Origin: an uncultured Actinomycetes bacterium
GTDB lineage: Bacteria; Actinomycetota; Acidimicrobiia; Acidimicrobiales; RAAP-2
Length of the DNA: 36,572 bases
Direction of reading: 5' to 3'
Assembly: GCA_903860915.1 (NCBI GenBank)
Contig: CAIOSJ010000008.1
Coordinates: 1 to 36,572 of the forward strand
Shown here: piece after piece, positions 22,872 to 30,152 of the stretch
Numbering within the stretch: the stretch's first letter is position 1
How the letters are laid out: each line of letters begins with the position of its first letter
The notes under the pieces: model-generated
Databases searched by the model: none
The model's input: the letters and a program-made list of their open reading frames with translations, nothing else
Told to the model about the DNA's origin: nothing
Translations under genes and position numbers: made by a program

Positions 22872-24401
22872 GTGGCTCGCTTCTACATTACGACTCCAAT
22901 TTTCTACGTGAACGACGCACCCCACGTCGGTCACGCCTACTGCACGGTGAACGCGGACGCGCTGGCCCGCTTCCACCGGCTAGACGGGGACGAAACTTTT
23001 TTCTTAACGGGTACCGACGAACATGGTCAGAAAGTGGCCGACGCGGCGGAAAAAAACGACATGAGCCCACAGGCCTGGACAGATCAGACCTCCCAGCGCT
23101 TCCGTGACGCGTGGGACGGCTTGGATATTTCCTACGACGACTTCATTCGAACCACCGAGCCGCGCCACGCGACCACGGTGCAGGCCTTCTTGCAGAAGAT
23201 CTACGACAACGGTTTTATTTATAAGGGCACCTACGAGGGCCTCTACTGTGTGAGTTGCGAGGACTACTTCGTCGCCGACGCCCTGGTGGACGGCAACTGC
23301 CCCGTGCACGGACGACCAGTCACCCACATGGCGGAAGAAAACTGGTTCTTTCGACTAAGTGCCTTTGGTGACCAACTACTCGAGTACTACCAGCAACACC
23401 CGCAGTTCACTACTCCCGACACGAAGCGTAACGAAGCCGTCTCATTTATTCGTGAAGGTCTCAAGGACATCTCGATTACGCGGACCTCGCTGAGTTGGGG
23501 CGTTCCTGTGCCCTGGGACAGTGAACAGGTCTTTTACGTCTGGTACGACGCGCTGGTTAATTACCTCACCGCCCTGGATTACGGACAGTCCACTTCGCGC
23601 ATGGATGAGTGGTGGCCGCGGTCGCACCACCTCATTGGTAAAGAAATCATTCGTTTTCACTGCGTCTGGTGGCCGGCCATGTGCCTCGCCGCCGGTATCG
23701 AACCCCCCGCCCACGTGCAGGTCCACGGCTGGTTGCTGGTCGGTGGGCAGAAGCTCTCCAAAACCATGGCTGGTGAAGGTTCGGTCCGCCTCTCGGAGAT
23801 CGCGCCGAGTGCGCTGGTGGGCGAATTTGGAACTGACCCGCTGCGCTACTACCTATTGCGAGAAACGGCCCTCGGCAATGATGGAGATTTTTCGATTGAG
23901 GGCATCATTGCTCGCTACAACACTGATTTGGCCAATAATCTCGGGAATCTGGTGGCCCGGGTGGCGGCGGTGGTCACGTCGAAGTGTGACGGCATCGGAG
24001 CCGCCCCGGTCGCGACTTCAGCCCTAGCGACCAGCGCGACGAGTCTCGTGGCTGAAGCGCATGATGCGTGGACTACCTTCGCACCCCAGCGAGCCCTGGA
24101 GGCCACCTGGCGTCTGATCGGGGCGGCCAACAGCCACCTTGAAAGTCACGCCCCGTGGAAAATGGAGCCGGGCGCCGAGGTCGCAGCAGTGATGGCCGAA
24201 GCCCTTGAGGTCATTCGTATCGTGGCGATCATGATTGTGCCGGCCATGCCCACTACCGCGCAAGAGATCTGGCGACGTATTGGAATGGCGGGTTCGGTCG
24301 CCGACGAGACCTGGGGCTCTACAAGTTGGGGCGGGTATCCCGGCGGTCACGCGGTCATCAAGGGCGAAGCTCTCTTCCCACGGATCAGGACCGACGCGTG
24401 A
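22872..24401 (+). CDS. metG: Methionyl-tRNA synthetase
   Basis: A 509-residue class I aminoacyl-tRNA synthetase charging tRNA-Met. RFYITTPIFYVNDAPHVGHA holds the HIGH-type HVGH (18-21). TGTDEHGQKV, SQRFRDAWDGLDISYDDFIRT, and the CVSCEDYF...NCPVHGRP knuckle (C-x2-C with C-x2-H) follow. VYVWYDALVNYLTAL-type FYVWYDALVNYL and the KMSKS-loop variant KLSKT (294-298) are clear, followed by the anticodon-binding helical domain with LANNLGNLVARV. There is no C-terminal Trbp111-like dimerisation domain, as in the short actinobacterial form. The stop overlaps the tatD start by four bases. Start GTG fits the family N-terminus. Confidence 0.96.
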   Translation: MARFYITTPIFYVNDAPHVGHAYCTVNADALARFHRLDGDETFFLTGTDEHGQKVADAAEKNDMSPQAWTDQTSQRFRDAWDGLDISYDDFIRTTEPRHATTVQAFLQKIYDNGFIYKGTYEGLYCVSCEDYFVADALVDGNCPVHGRPVTHMAEENWFFRLSAFGDQLLEYYQQHPQFTTPDTKRNEAVSFIREGLKDISITRTSLSWGVPVPWDSEQVFYVWYDALVNYLTALDYGQSTSRMDEWWPRSHHLIGKEIIRFHCVWWPAMCLAAGIEPPAHVQVHGWLLVGGQKLSKTMAGEGSVRLSEIAPSALVGEFGTDPLRYYLLRETALGNDGDFSIEGIIARYNTDLANNLGNLVARVAAVVTSKCDGIGAAPVATSALATSATSLVAEAHDAWTTFAPQRALEATWRLIGAANSHLESHAPWKMEPGAEVAAVMAEALEVIRIVAIMIVPAMPTTAQEIWRRIGMAGSVADETWGSTSWGGYPGGHAVIKGEALFPRIRTDA

Positions 24402-25192
24402 GCGGCTGGACCGACGCGCACTGCCACCTGCAAGACCGCTACCGCGGGGACGATGAATCCCGGGGCCTCGACGCGAGCGAAGCGGTCCGACGCGCGGTTG
24501 CGGGCGGAGTTACCCGGGCGGTCGTCATTGGCACTGACGCCACCACTTCGAGGGAAGCCTTGCAGTTAGTTGACGCACTCTCGACGGAACTGGACATGCG
24601 CGCGACAGTAGGTTTGCACCCTCACGACGCGGAGCAGGACGTGGCGGAAATTCAGGCCCTGGCGCGCCGAGGCCATCCTCGCTTGGTTGGCATTGGTGAG
24701 TGTGGTCTCGACTACTACTACGAACACGCCCCCAAGGCCGCCCAGCGGGTGAGCTTCGCCACTCAGATAGCCCTCGCCCACGAGCTCGACCTCGCACTCG
24801 TCATCCACGCCCGGGACGCTTGGGATGATCTCTTCGCTGTTCTGGATTCCGAAGGGATGCCCCCCCGCACGGTGATTCACTGCTTTACCGGTGGCCCGGC
24901 CGAGGCCGAACGCTGTTTAGCCGCGGGGGCCGACATTTCAATTTCGGGAATTGTGACCTTCAAAAACGCTACGGATGTTCGCTCGGCGGTCCTGGTCACA
25001 CCCCTAGATCGACTCCACGTTGAGACCGACAGCCCTTTTTTAACCCCCGTGCCCCACCGCGGTCGCCCCAACGAGCCCGCCTACGTCGCCCTCGTCGGCG
25101 AATGTGTGGCCGGATTGCTGAATCTCCCGGTTGAGACCGTCCGTCGCCAAACGGCCAAAAACACGGCTCGACTCTTCGCGATTTCGGGCTAG
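24398..25192 (+). CDS. tatD: TatD-family metal-dependent hydrolase (DNase)
   Basis: A 264-residue TIM-barrel metallohydrolase. WTDAHCHLQD gives the H-x-H metal pair (8 and 10); GLHPHDAEQ, VGIGECGLDYYYEHAP with the metal Glu, LVIHARDAWDD, TVIHCFTGG, ISISGIVTFKNA and HVETDSPFLTPVPHRGRPNEP with the metal Asp complete the TatD set. TatD proteins are 3'-5' exonucleases/DNases. GTG 24398 overlaps the metG stop (GTGA); the longer open frame to 24326 lies inside metG. The metG-tatD-x-rsmA-ispE order is the classic actinobacterial arrangement. Confidence 0.94.
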   Translation: MSGWTDAHCHLQDRYRGDDESRGLDASEAVRRAVAGGVTRAVVIGTDATTSREALQLVDALSTELDMRATVGLHPHDAEQDVAEIQALARRGHPRLVGIGECGLDYYYEHAPKAAQRVSFATQIALAHELDLALVIHARDAWDDLFAVLDSEGMPPRTVIHCFTGGPAEAERCLAAGADISISGIVTFKNATDVRSAVLVTPLDRLHVETDSPFLTPVPHRGRPNEPAYVALVGECVAGLLNLPVETVRRQTAKNTARLFAISG

Positions 25193-25228
25193 AAATAGCC
25201 ATTCATCAGGTTTTATAAGAAATAGCCC
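25186..25228 (+). other. Alternative hairpins at the end of tatD
   Basis: GGGCTA at 25186-25191, which includes part of the tatD stop, can pair with TAGCC at 25196-25200 around a GAAA loop, or with TAGCCC at 25223-25228. AGAAATAGCC occurs twice (25191-25200, 25219-25227 in part). It may be a weak terminator. No U-run follows directly. Confidence 0.3.
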
Positions 25229-25236
25229 TCTTCGGT

Positions 25237-25265
25237 TTGCTCTCGGCCACGAAGCAACCTAGCGT
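25237..25265 (+). promoter_or_regulatory. Candidate promoter for the RlpA-like gene
   Basis: TTGCTC (25237-25242), a 17-base spacer, then TAGCGT (25260-25265). The ATG at 25268 is only two bases beyond the -10 box, so transcription from here would begin inside or after that codon. Either the protein starts further in, for example near GGGTGGAG at about 25307, or this promoter is not used for it. Confidence 0.4.
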
Positions 25266-25267
25266 TA

Positions 25268-26239
25268 ATGCCCGAGGCGTCTCGCACGCATCTGTCCCCG
25301 GAGAAGGGTGGAGTTCTGAGAACTCACAATCGACACGCGATTGTTCGCGCACTTTTAGTACTCGCCGTGGCCGTAATGCCCGCGGCGTACTTCGTGTCGT
25401 CCGTACGCTCGTCGCCTCGTCTCGAAAATCAGCAGCTGGTGGCTGCCTCGTTGCAGCGCCACGTCACCCATCGGTCGGTGACTATGGCAACTATCCCCGC
25501 ACCACCTCACACCCCCCTCGCCGTGGTGCCTCAACCAGTAGTTCGGGCTCTCACTCCCCGGATTCATCCCGTCGTGACGGCTCCGCGTGCCGCACACGTC
25601 GCCCCTGTTCCGAGTGTGGCTGCGCACCCGGTGCTACGTCACGTTCCGCCGCCGCGGCTACTCGCGGCCCCCGTTCGTCCCGCGGCGCGCCATACGCCAG
25701 CGGCCAAACCCCCACCCCACCCCACCCCCCGTCCGACCCCGGTGCACCCCCACCCCACCCCACCCCCCGTTCGCCACGCACCAGCTCCAGCGACCACCAC
25801 GACACTCGCTGTCACTCCCACCACCACGAGTCCACCAACGACGGTGACGTCGACCACCCTGAGTACGACGACCAGCGAGGCAACAACTACCGTCCCGGCC
25901 ACCACCGTCCCGGTGACCGCCCCACCTCGCCGACCCCCGCTAAAGAAGCGAGTCGTCCCGCCCTGCCTCCCGGCGAGCCACGTGTGTCGGGGTATCGCGA
26001 CCTATTACTCCTACGTACCCGGTCGTTGCGCCACTTCCTACCGACCACTGGGTTCGTACATTCGCGTCTCGCTCGCCTCGAACCTTCGTCGCTTTATTGT
26101 GTGTCGTGTGACTGATCGCCAGGGCTATAACTTGCAGGACCGTATTCCTCGGGTGGTCGATCTTTCTCAGACCCAGTGGCAGCAGTTGTCGGGACTACCG
26201 CTGTGGCGCGGTGCCGTCAACGTTGTCGTGAACTGGTGA
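25268..26239 (+). CDS. Exported RlpA-like double-psi beta-barrel protein with Pro/Thr-rich linker
   Basis: A 323-residue protein in three parts. First a membrane anchor or signal segment (about 25-47, AIVRALLVLAVAVMPAAYFV). Then a long low-complexity linker, Pro/Ala/His-rich (about 75-170) and Thr-rich (about 175-220). Last a C-terminal domain (about 238-323) with GIATYYSY, RCATSYRPLG, FIVCRVTDRQ, RVVDLSQTQWQQL and GAVNVVV, the fold pattern of RlpA-like/3D double-psi beta-barrels with the final Asp-Leu-Ser. Such domains bind or cleave peptidoglycan. It takes the place of rpfB between tatD and rsmA in mycobacteria, but shows no G5, DUF348 or transglycosylase domain. The stop overlaps the rsmA start (GTGA). 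N-terminal start is uncertain. Confidence 0.72.
   Translation: MPEASRTHLSPEKGGVLRTHNRHAIVRALLVLAVAVMPAAYFVSSVRSSPRLENQQLVAASLQRHVTHRSVTMATIPAPPHTPLAVVPQPVVRALTPRIHPVVTAPRAAHVAPVPSVAAHPVLRHVPPPRLLAAPVRPAARHTPAAKPPPHPTPRPTPVHPHPTPPPVRHAPAPATTTTLAVTPTTTSPPTTVTSTTLSTTTSEATTTVPATTVPVTAPPRRPPLKKRVVPPCLPASHVCRGIATYYSYVPGRCATSYRPLGSYIRVSLASNLRRFIVCRVTDRQGYNLQDRIPRVVDLSQTQWQQLSGLPLWRGAVNVVVNW
25709..25770 (+). repeat. Two identical 24-nt C-rich repeats, G-quadruplex motif on the minus strand
   Basis: The same 24 bases (five C, then A-C4, A-C4, A-C6, GT) occur at 25709-25732 and 25747-25770. The complement reads G6-T-G4-T-G4-T-G5: four G-tracts with single-base loops, a canonical very stable G-quadruplex. 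The 38-base period is not a multiple of three, so the two copies encode different peptides within the Pro/His-rich linker. Confidence 0.8.
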
Positions 26240-27051
26240 CCCATACCCGCACCACCATTTCGGCCCTGCTCGAAGAGCACGGTCTGGCGCCCTCACGAGC
26301 CCTCGGGCAGAATTTTGTCGTTGATCCCAACACCGTTCGCCGCGTCGCGCGACTCGCCGAGGTCGGCCCCGGAGACCGAGTCCTCGAAATTGGAGCGGGT
26401 CTCGGCTCGCTGACCCTGGCGCTGGTTGAAACCGGCGCCACCGTTAGTGCCATGGAGATAGACCGACACCTCTTAGCCCCCTTGCGGGCCGTGGTAGAGC
26501 CTCACCAGGTGCCCGTGCACCACGCCAACGCTTTGGAAGCGGACTACGAGGCGCTACTCGGGGGCGAAACTGCCATCGTGGTGGCCAATCTGCCCTACAA
26601 CATCGCCACTCCACTGGTCTTGCACCTCCTCGAAACCGTTCCCCTCATCACGCGCATGCTGGTCATGGTGCAATTAGAAGTCGGAGAACGCCTCTCTGCT
26701 CACGCCGGTGACAAGGCCTACGGAGCCGCGTCGTTACGCGTTCAGTACTTCGCCGATGCCCGCGTGGTCGGGAAGGTCCCGCCCTCGGTGTTTTTACCAA
26801 AACCCAAAGTCGACTCGGCCCTGGTGTCAATTGTTCGGCGACCCAACGTCGCCATTGACCCCGACGACGTGGGGGAGCGAGAGATCTTCGAGGTGGTGCG
26901 CATGGCCTTTTCGCAGCGCCGCAAGATGCTGCGCCGTTCACTGGGCGCCTGGGCGACGAGTGAAACCTTTGAGCGAGCTGAGATTGACGCCACACGCCGC
27001 CCCGAAGAACTGACCTTGGCGGAATTTGCCCGACTGGCGGCGGCGCGGTGA
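26236..27051 (+). CDS. rsmA: 16S rRNA (adenine1518/1519-N6)-dimethyltransferase RsmA/KsgA
   Basis: A 271-residue KsgA-family methyltransferase that dimethylates two adenosines in helix 45 of 16S rRNA. SRALGQNFVVDPNTVRRV is the family N-terminus, VLEIGAGLGSLTLAL is SAM motif I, VANLPYNIATPLVLHLLE carries the catalytic N-L-P-Y, and VFLPKPKVDSALVSI is the family F-x-P-x-P-K-V-D-S motif. The C-terminal helical domain has FSQRRKMLRRSLGAW. The start is GTG 26236, overlapping the previous stop; the longer frame from 26176 is within the previous gene. The stop overlaps the ispE GTG by four bases, so it is part of a translationally coupled series. Confidence 0.95.
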   Translation: MTHTRTTISALLEEHGLAPSRALGQNFVVDPNTVRRVARLAEVGPGDRVLEIGAGLGSLTLALVETGATVSAMEIDRHLLAPLRAVVEPHQVPVHHANALEADYEALLGGETAIVVANLPYNIATPLVLHLLETVPLITRMLVMVQLEVGERLSAHAGDKAYGAASLRVQYFADARVVGKVPPSVFLPKPKVDSALVSIVRRPNVAIDPDDVGEREIFEVVRMAFSQRRKMLRRSLGAWATSETFERAEIDATRRPEELTLAEFARLAAAR

Positions 27052-27815
27052 CGCGGCTCGTCGCACCGGCCAAACTCACCTGGAACCTCGAAGTACTGGG
27101 CCGCCGCCCCGACGGTTACCACCTCCTGCGCAGCGAAATGGTGTCGCTAGCCCTCGCCGACGAACTCGAGATCGACGAGTCGGGAACGGGACTCTCCTTT
27201 TCGACGAAGTCCACTATTGACGTCAGCACCTTGCCGACGGGTTCGGACAACTTGGTTGACCGGGCGCTTCGATTGACGGGTCGCGAGGCCGCGGTCACCC
27301 TCACGAAGCACATCCCCTTCGGCGGTGGCCTCGGGGGAGGTTCGTCGGATGCGGCCGCCGTTCTCTACTGGTCGGGCCGGCGCGACGGCGCGGGTGCCCT
27401 TGCTCTGGGGGGCGACGTGCCATTTTGCGTGCTCGGCGGTCGGGCCCTCGTCGAAGGGGTGGGCGAAATCGTCACTTCACTCACTTTTGCGGCTCGTCGA
27501 GTGACCCTACTGATAGCCCCCTTTGCTGTGGCTACCGCGGCGTGCTACCAGGCTTTCGACGAACTTGAGTTAGCGCCCGGAGCCACCGAGCGCAATCACT
27601 TGCGAGTGGCGGCCGAGACGCTGGAGCCACGACTACGCGAATTGCGAGAGTGGTGGTACGGGGAAACGGGTATTGAGACGATTCTCTGCGGATCAGGCTC
27701 AACCCTATTTTTTGAAGGTTGGCGTGACGATGTCACTCGTGAGTCGGTAGTACATAGCCCCGTGGGTGATATTCGAATACTCAGAACCGAAACAGTGCCC
27801 GGTCGCAGCGCGTAA
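27048..27815 (+). CDS. ispE: 4-diphosphocytidyl-2-C-methyl-D-erythritol kinase IspE
   Basis: A 255-residue GHMP kinase of the non-mevalonate isoprenoid pathway. It phosphorylates CDP-ME at the 2-hydroxyl. APAKLTWNLEVLGRRPDGYH is the typical N-terminus with K and the D-G-Y-H motif. PFGGGLGGGSSDAAAVL is the ATP phosphate loop (GHMP motif 2). GGDVPFCVLGGRALVEGVGE and late CGSGSTLFF complete the fold. It is shorter than most IspE (270-310): the helical stretch between SSDAAAVL and DVPF is reduced. All conserved catalytic segments are present. GTG overlaps the rsmA stop. Its stop lies two bases from the convergent bS22 stop. Confidence 0.93.
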   Translation: MTRLVAPAKLTWNLEVLGRRPDGYHLLRSEMVSLALADELEIDESGTGLSFSTKSTIDVSTLPTGSDNLVDRALRLTGREAAVTLTKHIPFGGGLGGGSSDAAAVLYWSGRRDGAGALALGGDVPFCVLGGRALVEGVGEIVTSLTFAARRVTLLIAPFAVATAACYQAFDELELAPGATERNHLRVAAETLEPRLRELREWWYGETGIETILCGSGSTLFFEGWRDDVTRESVVHSPVGDIRILRTETVPGRSA

Positions 27816-27817
27816 GA

Positions 27818-27919
27818 CTATTTACCGGCGGCCCGACGCTGCCAGCGAGTTCGCTTCAGCATCTTCTTGTGCTTTTTCTTACGCATGCGCTTACGGCGCT
27901 TCTTGATCAGTGATCCCAT
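27818..27919 (-). CDS. Ribosomal protein bS22 (AURKAIP1/COX24-domain small basic protein)
   Basis: 33 residues beginning MGSLIKKRRKRMRKKKHKKM and ending with LKRTRWQRRAAGK. This is almost the same pattern as mycobacterial bS22 (MGSVIKKRRKRM...KKKH(R/K)K..RRTR.QRR..GK as I recall it), a 33-residue peptide of the small subunit near the decoding centre, belonging to the AURKAIP1/COX24 domain family. ATG 27919 is preceded on the minus strand by TAACCT eleven bases upstream and no clear Shine-Dalgarno. It is convergent with ispE and lies upstream-adjacent to, but separate from, the ferredoxin gene end (59-base gap). Confidence 0.9.
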   Translation of the reverse strand: MGSLIKKRRKRMRKKKHKKMLKRTRWQRRAAGK

Positions 27920-27978
27920 GGCGTTGCCTAGGTTAGTCGCTAGCACCAGCCCAACGCCAACTGGAGTGTTCGGGGGTG

Positions 27979-28218
27979 CTACTTCGTGTCGACGCTGAGG
28001 CGTTCGAGAACGAGCGCCTGTCGAGGACAACCCCTGATAGCCAGGTGGGCCGAGCGGATGCGTTCTTTTTCTCCAGGGGAGAAGGGGCTGTCGGGAAAGA
28101 TCGGGTAGCCCCATTCGTCGAGAATCACGAGGTCGGGAGCTAACTCCGCGCAGTGGCCAAACCCGTCACAGAGTATGGGATTGACTCGGAGTTGGAGCAG
28201 CTCGTTGCGTTTTTTCAT
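27979..28218 (-). CDS. Small single-cluster ferredoxin (three-Cys, probably [3Fe-4S])
   Basis: 79 residues. The N-terminal half has VNPILCDGFGHCAELAP and the C-terminal half has RGCPRQALV, giving C-x2-F-x2-C ... C-P. The position that would be the second cysteine of a [4Fe-4S] site is Phe, so a [3Fe-4S] cluster is likely, as in actinobacterial P450-partner ferredoxins. ATG 28218 overlaps the stop of the NuoF-like gene (ATGA), so it is coupled to it and last in the redox operon. Likely role: one-electron carrier receiving from, or giving to, the NuoF-like subunit. There is no P450 gene nearby. Confidence 0.87.
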   Translation of the reverse strand: MKKRNELLQLRVNPILCDGFGHCAELAPDLVILDEWGYPIFPDSPFSPGEKERIRSAHLAIRGCPRQALVLERLSVDTK

Positions 28219-29495
28219 TCCCACACCAAATCGGATTCACTGGCGAGCTGTGGAACGGGGGCGTAGCGACTCGTCGCGGCCGCTGCGCAGGCCTGCCCCT
28301 TGGCGTGACGATTGATGTCGGGCTGAAAGACTTCGAAGGCGCTACGCACCAAGCGGACCACGCCATCGGGGTGACGACAGGCGCCCCGGCCCTCGATGGC
28401 CTGGCCTCGTCCGTAGAGTCGCTGTATCGCGGCGACAGCGTCCCGGCTGGCCGCGCTGATGTGGGCGAGATCTTCGGCCATGGCGGGCAGACCAAAGGCG
28501 CAGGGCCCGCACTGACGGGCCGACTCGTTAGCCATCCACTTAGTAATCCGAAGAGTTTCGGTAATGCCACAACCCTGTTTCGGGAGAACCATGATGACCC
28601 CCGCCCCCACGCTGGCGCCAAACTTGGCGAGTGAGGCGTTGTCGTAGGGGGTGTTGACGTGATCGCCGTGCAGCCACGTGCCTCCGTAACCGCCGAGCAA
28701 TATGGCTTGCGGACTGGTGTCGGCCCCCGCAGTTTCGAGAATGTGATGCAGCGGCGTACCGAGGGCGACTTCGAGCACGGCGGGATTGCGTATAGCCCCC
28801 GACACCGACACCAAGGTGGAACCCGTGGCGTCCGCAGTTCCCAGGTCTCTAAACCAGTCACCGCCGTAGCGCTGGATGAGGCCGATGTGGGCGTGAGTCT
28901 CGGCGTTGTCGACCAGCACGGGGTGTCGACCAATGCGTAAAACGTGAGGTCGCACCACGCGGAACTGCGGCAGAGTCTCGTTATCGTCCAGCCAATGAAC
29001 GAGGGCGGACTCCTCGCCGGCGACGTAGCGCCCCGGGGGTGTTTGCACTTCAAATTTGGGTCCCGTGTTGGAGCGCCGTTGACGTTCGTGAATAGCTCGT
29101 TCGACGTGATTAATCGTGGCCGCGGCCTCGCGGGGAATACAGACGCTCACTAGTCGAGCCCCGACCGCAGTGGCCATGGCGGCGGCGCCGTCGAGAACCA
29201 AGTGGGGGTTGGTGGCGAGCAGAGTGTGGTCCTTGTGGGCGGCGGGTTCGCCCTCCATGGCGTTTACGACGACGTATTTCACACGTGAGTGTTGGTCGGC
29301 GATGAGTTGGGCCTTGCGATACGTGGGAAAGGCCGCGCCCCCTCGTCCCGTGAGCCCCGATTTTTCTAATTCCTGAAGCAGATTGGTCGTTCGAAATGAC
29401 GAAGCGAAGTTTGTTTCGTGCTGGGCGTAGGTCAGTGGCCGCCGATCCAGGAGACCGGGACCCGCGAGAACTCGAGGCAGAATGCGGGAGTTCAC
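28215..29495 (-). CDS. NuoF-like NADH/FMN/Fe-S oxidoreductase subunit (SLBB domain)
   Basis: A 426-residue homologue of the 51-kDa NuoF subunit of complex I. GLTGRGGAAFPTYRKAQL is the NADH/FMN glycine-rich loop (about 47-64). VVVNAMEGEPAAHKDHTLL aligns with the NuoF N-A-D-E-(S/G)-E-P-G-T-x-K-D segment. The SLBB ubiquitin-like part follows (VSGAIRNPAVLEVALGTPL). The C-terminal Fe-S region reads ESARQCGPCAFGLPAM and RGACRHPDG: the canonical E-S-C-G-x-C-x-P-C has lost its first cysteine (Ala), leaving three. It is not part of a nuo operon. GTG 29495 shares one base with the upstream stop. It probably takes electrons from NAD(P)H and passes them to the ferredoxin or the membrane heme protein. Confidence 0.88.
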   Translation of the reverse strand: MNSRILPRVLAGPGLLDRRPLTYAQHETNFASSFRTTNLLQELEKSGLTGRGGAAFPTYRKAQLIADQHSRVKYVVVNAMEGEPAAHKDHTLLATNPHLVLDGAAAMATAVGARLVSVCIPREAAATINHVERAIHERQRRSNTGPKFEVQTPPGRYVAGEESALVHWLDDNETLPQFRVVRPHVLRIGRHPVLVDNAETHAHIGLIQRYGGDWFRDLGTADATGSTLVSVSGAIRNPAVLEVALGTPLHHILETAGADTSPQAILLGGYGGTWLHGDHVNTPYDNASLAKFGASVGAGVIMVLPKQGCGITETLRITKWMANESARQCGPCAFGLPAMAEDLAHISAASRDAVAAIQRLYGRGQAIEGRGACRHPDGVVRLVRSAFEVFQPDINRHAKGQACAAAATSRYAPVPQLASESDLVWE

Positions 29496-30142
29496 TAGTA
29501 GCGCTTTCGTCCGGGCACTGGTCGATCAACCTGACGGGCGCGTCGCGTGGACTGCGTGCTGAGACCCGAGCCAGGTAGAGGGGAGAGCGCGGTGCGTCCG
29601 TCGGCGCGCGAGGGGCGTTGCCACCAGCGCCAGGTGAGCGCTCCGAGAAATACGAGACAGGAGATACCCGTCAGCAGTAGCCACCAGCGCTGATGGGAGT
29701 CGCTACCGGTGAGAAAACCGTGGAGGACAGCCGCCGCGTACATGGGGTAGCTCAGCCAGTGAATGAGTCGCCAAGTGACGTTGCGCATTTTCTCCTGAGC
29801 CAAACTAGTTACCCATACCGCGATTAGCAGGTCGAGCGCCACGGCGCCAACGGCCACGGGAATACGCCGGTATGACGAGGTCATTGGCACCACGGACGAG
29901 ATCAAACCCGTCGGGACGTAACTATCAATCACTGTGGCCACCACGTGGAGCGCAATAAAAATCACCGCGCTCATGCTGACCATGCGATGGAGTTCGCTTA
30001 TCTCGAAACGTCCAACGGCCTTGCCCCCGACACGGTTGGCGATGAGAATTCCGAGGACTACGACCAGGGTGAGCAAGACGAGCGATACCGATCCCGTCGC
30101 CCGAGAGATGTACCACAAGTAAGGTGAGGTGAGGTCAATCAT
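29495..30142 (-). CDS. Ferric-reductase-like transmembrane heme b protein
   Basis: A 215-residue membrane protein with five or six helices and a basic C-terminal tail. Two helices carry spaced histidines: LHRMVSMSAVIFIALHVV (His 14 residues apart) and IHWLSYPMYAAAVLHGF (His 13 apart), the bis-heme b arrangement of the ferric-reductase-like/YedZ/NOX superfamily. The helices thus could hold two stacked hemes for electron transfer across the membrane. No cytosolic FAD/NAD domain is fused, unlike NOX enzymes; the neighbouring NuoF-like protein may supply that function. ATG 30142 has an AAGG ten bases upstream; TTG 30145 is an alternative. It lies 10 bases after the apbE stop. Confidence 0.8.
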   Translation of the reverse strand: MIDLTSPYLWYISRATGSVSLVLLTLVVVLGILIANRVGGKAVGRFEISELHRMVSMSAVIFIALHVVATVIDSYVPTGLISSVVPMTSSYRRIPVAVGAVALDLLIAVWVTSLAQEKMRNVTWRLIHWLSYPMYAAAVLHGFLTGSDSHQRWWLLLTGISCLVFLGALTWRWWQRPSRADGRTALSPLPGSGLSTQSTRRARQVDRPVPGRKRY

Positions 30143-30152
30143 CAATCATCCC

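Noticed and set aside
25237..26115. 292-codon plus-strand frame overlapping the RlpA-like gene
   Set aside because: Low-complexity Ser/Arg/His-rich shadow in another frame; the barrel domain in the chosen frame is recognisable and couples to rsmA.
28166..29053. 295-codon minus-strand frame inside the NuoF-like gene
   Set aside because: Same-strand shadow frame; the NuoF frame carries the FMN/NADH loop and cysteine motifs.
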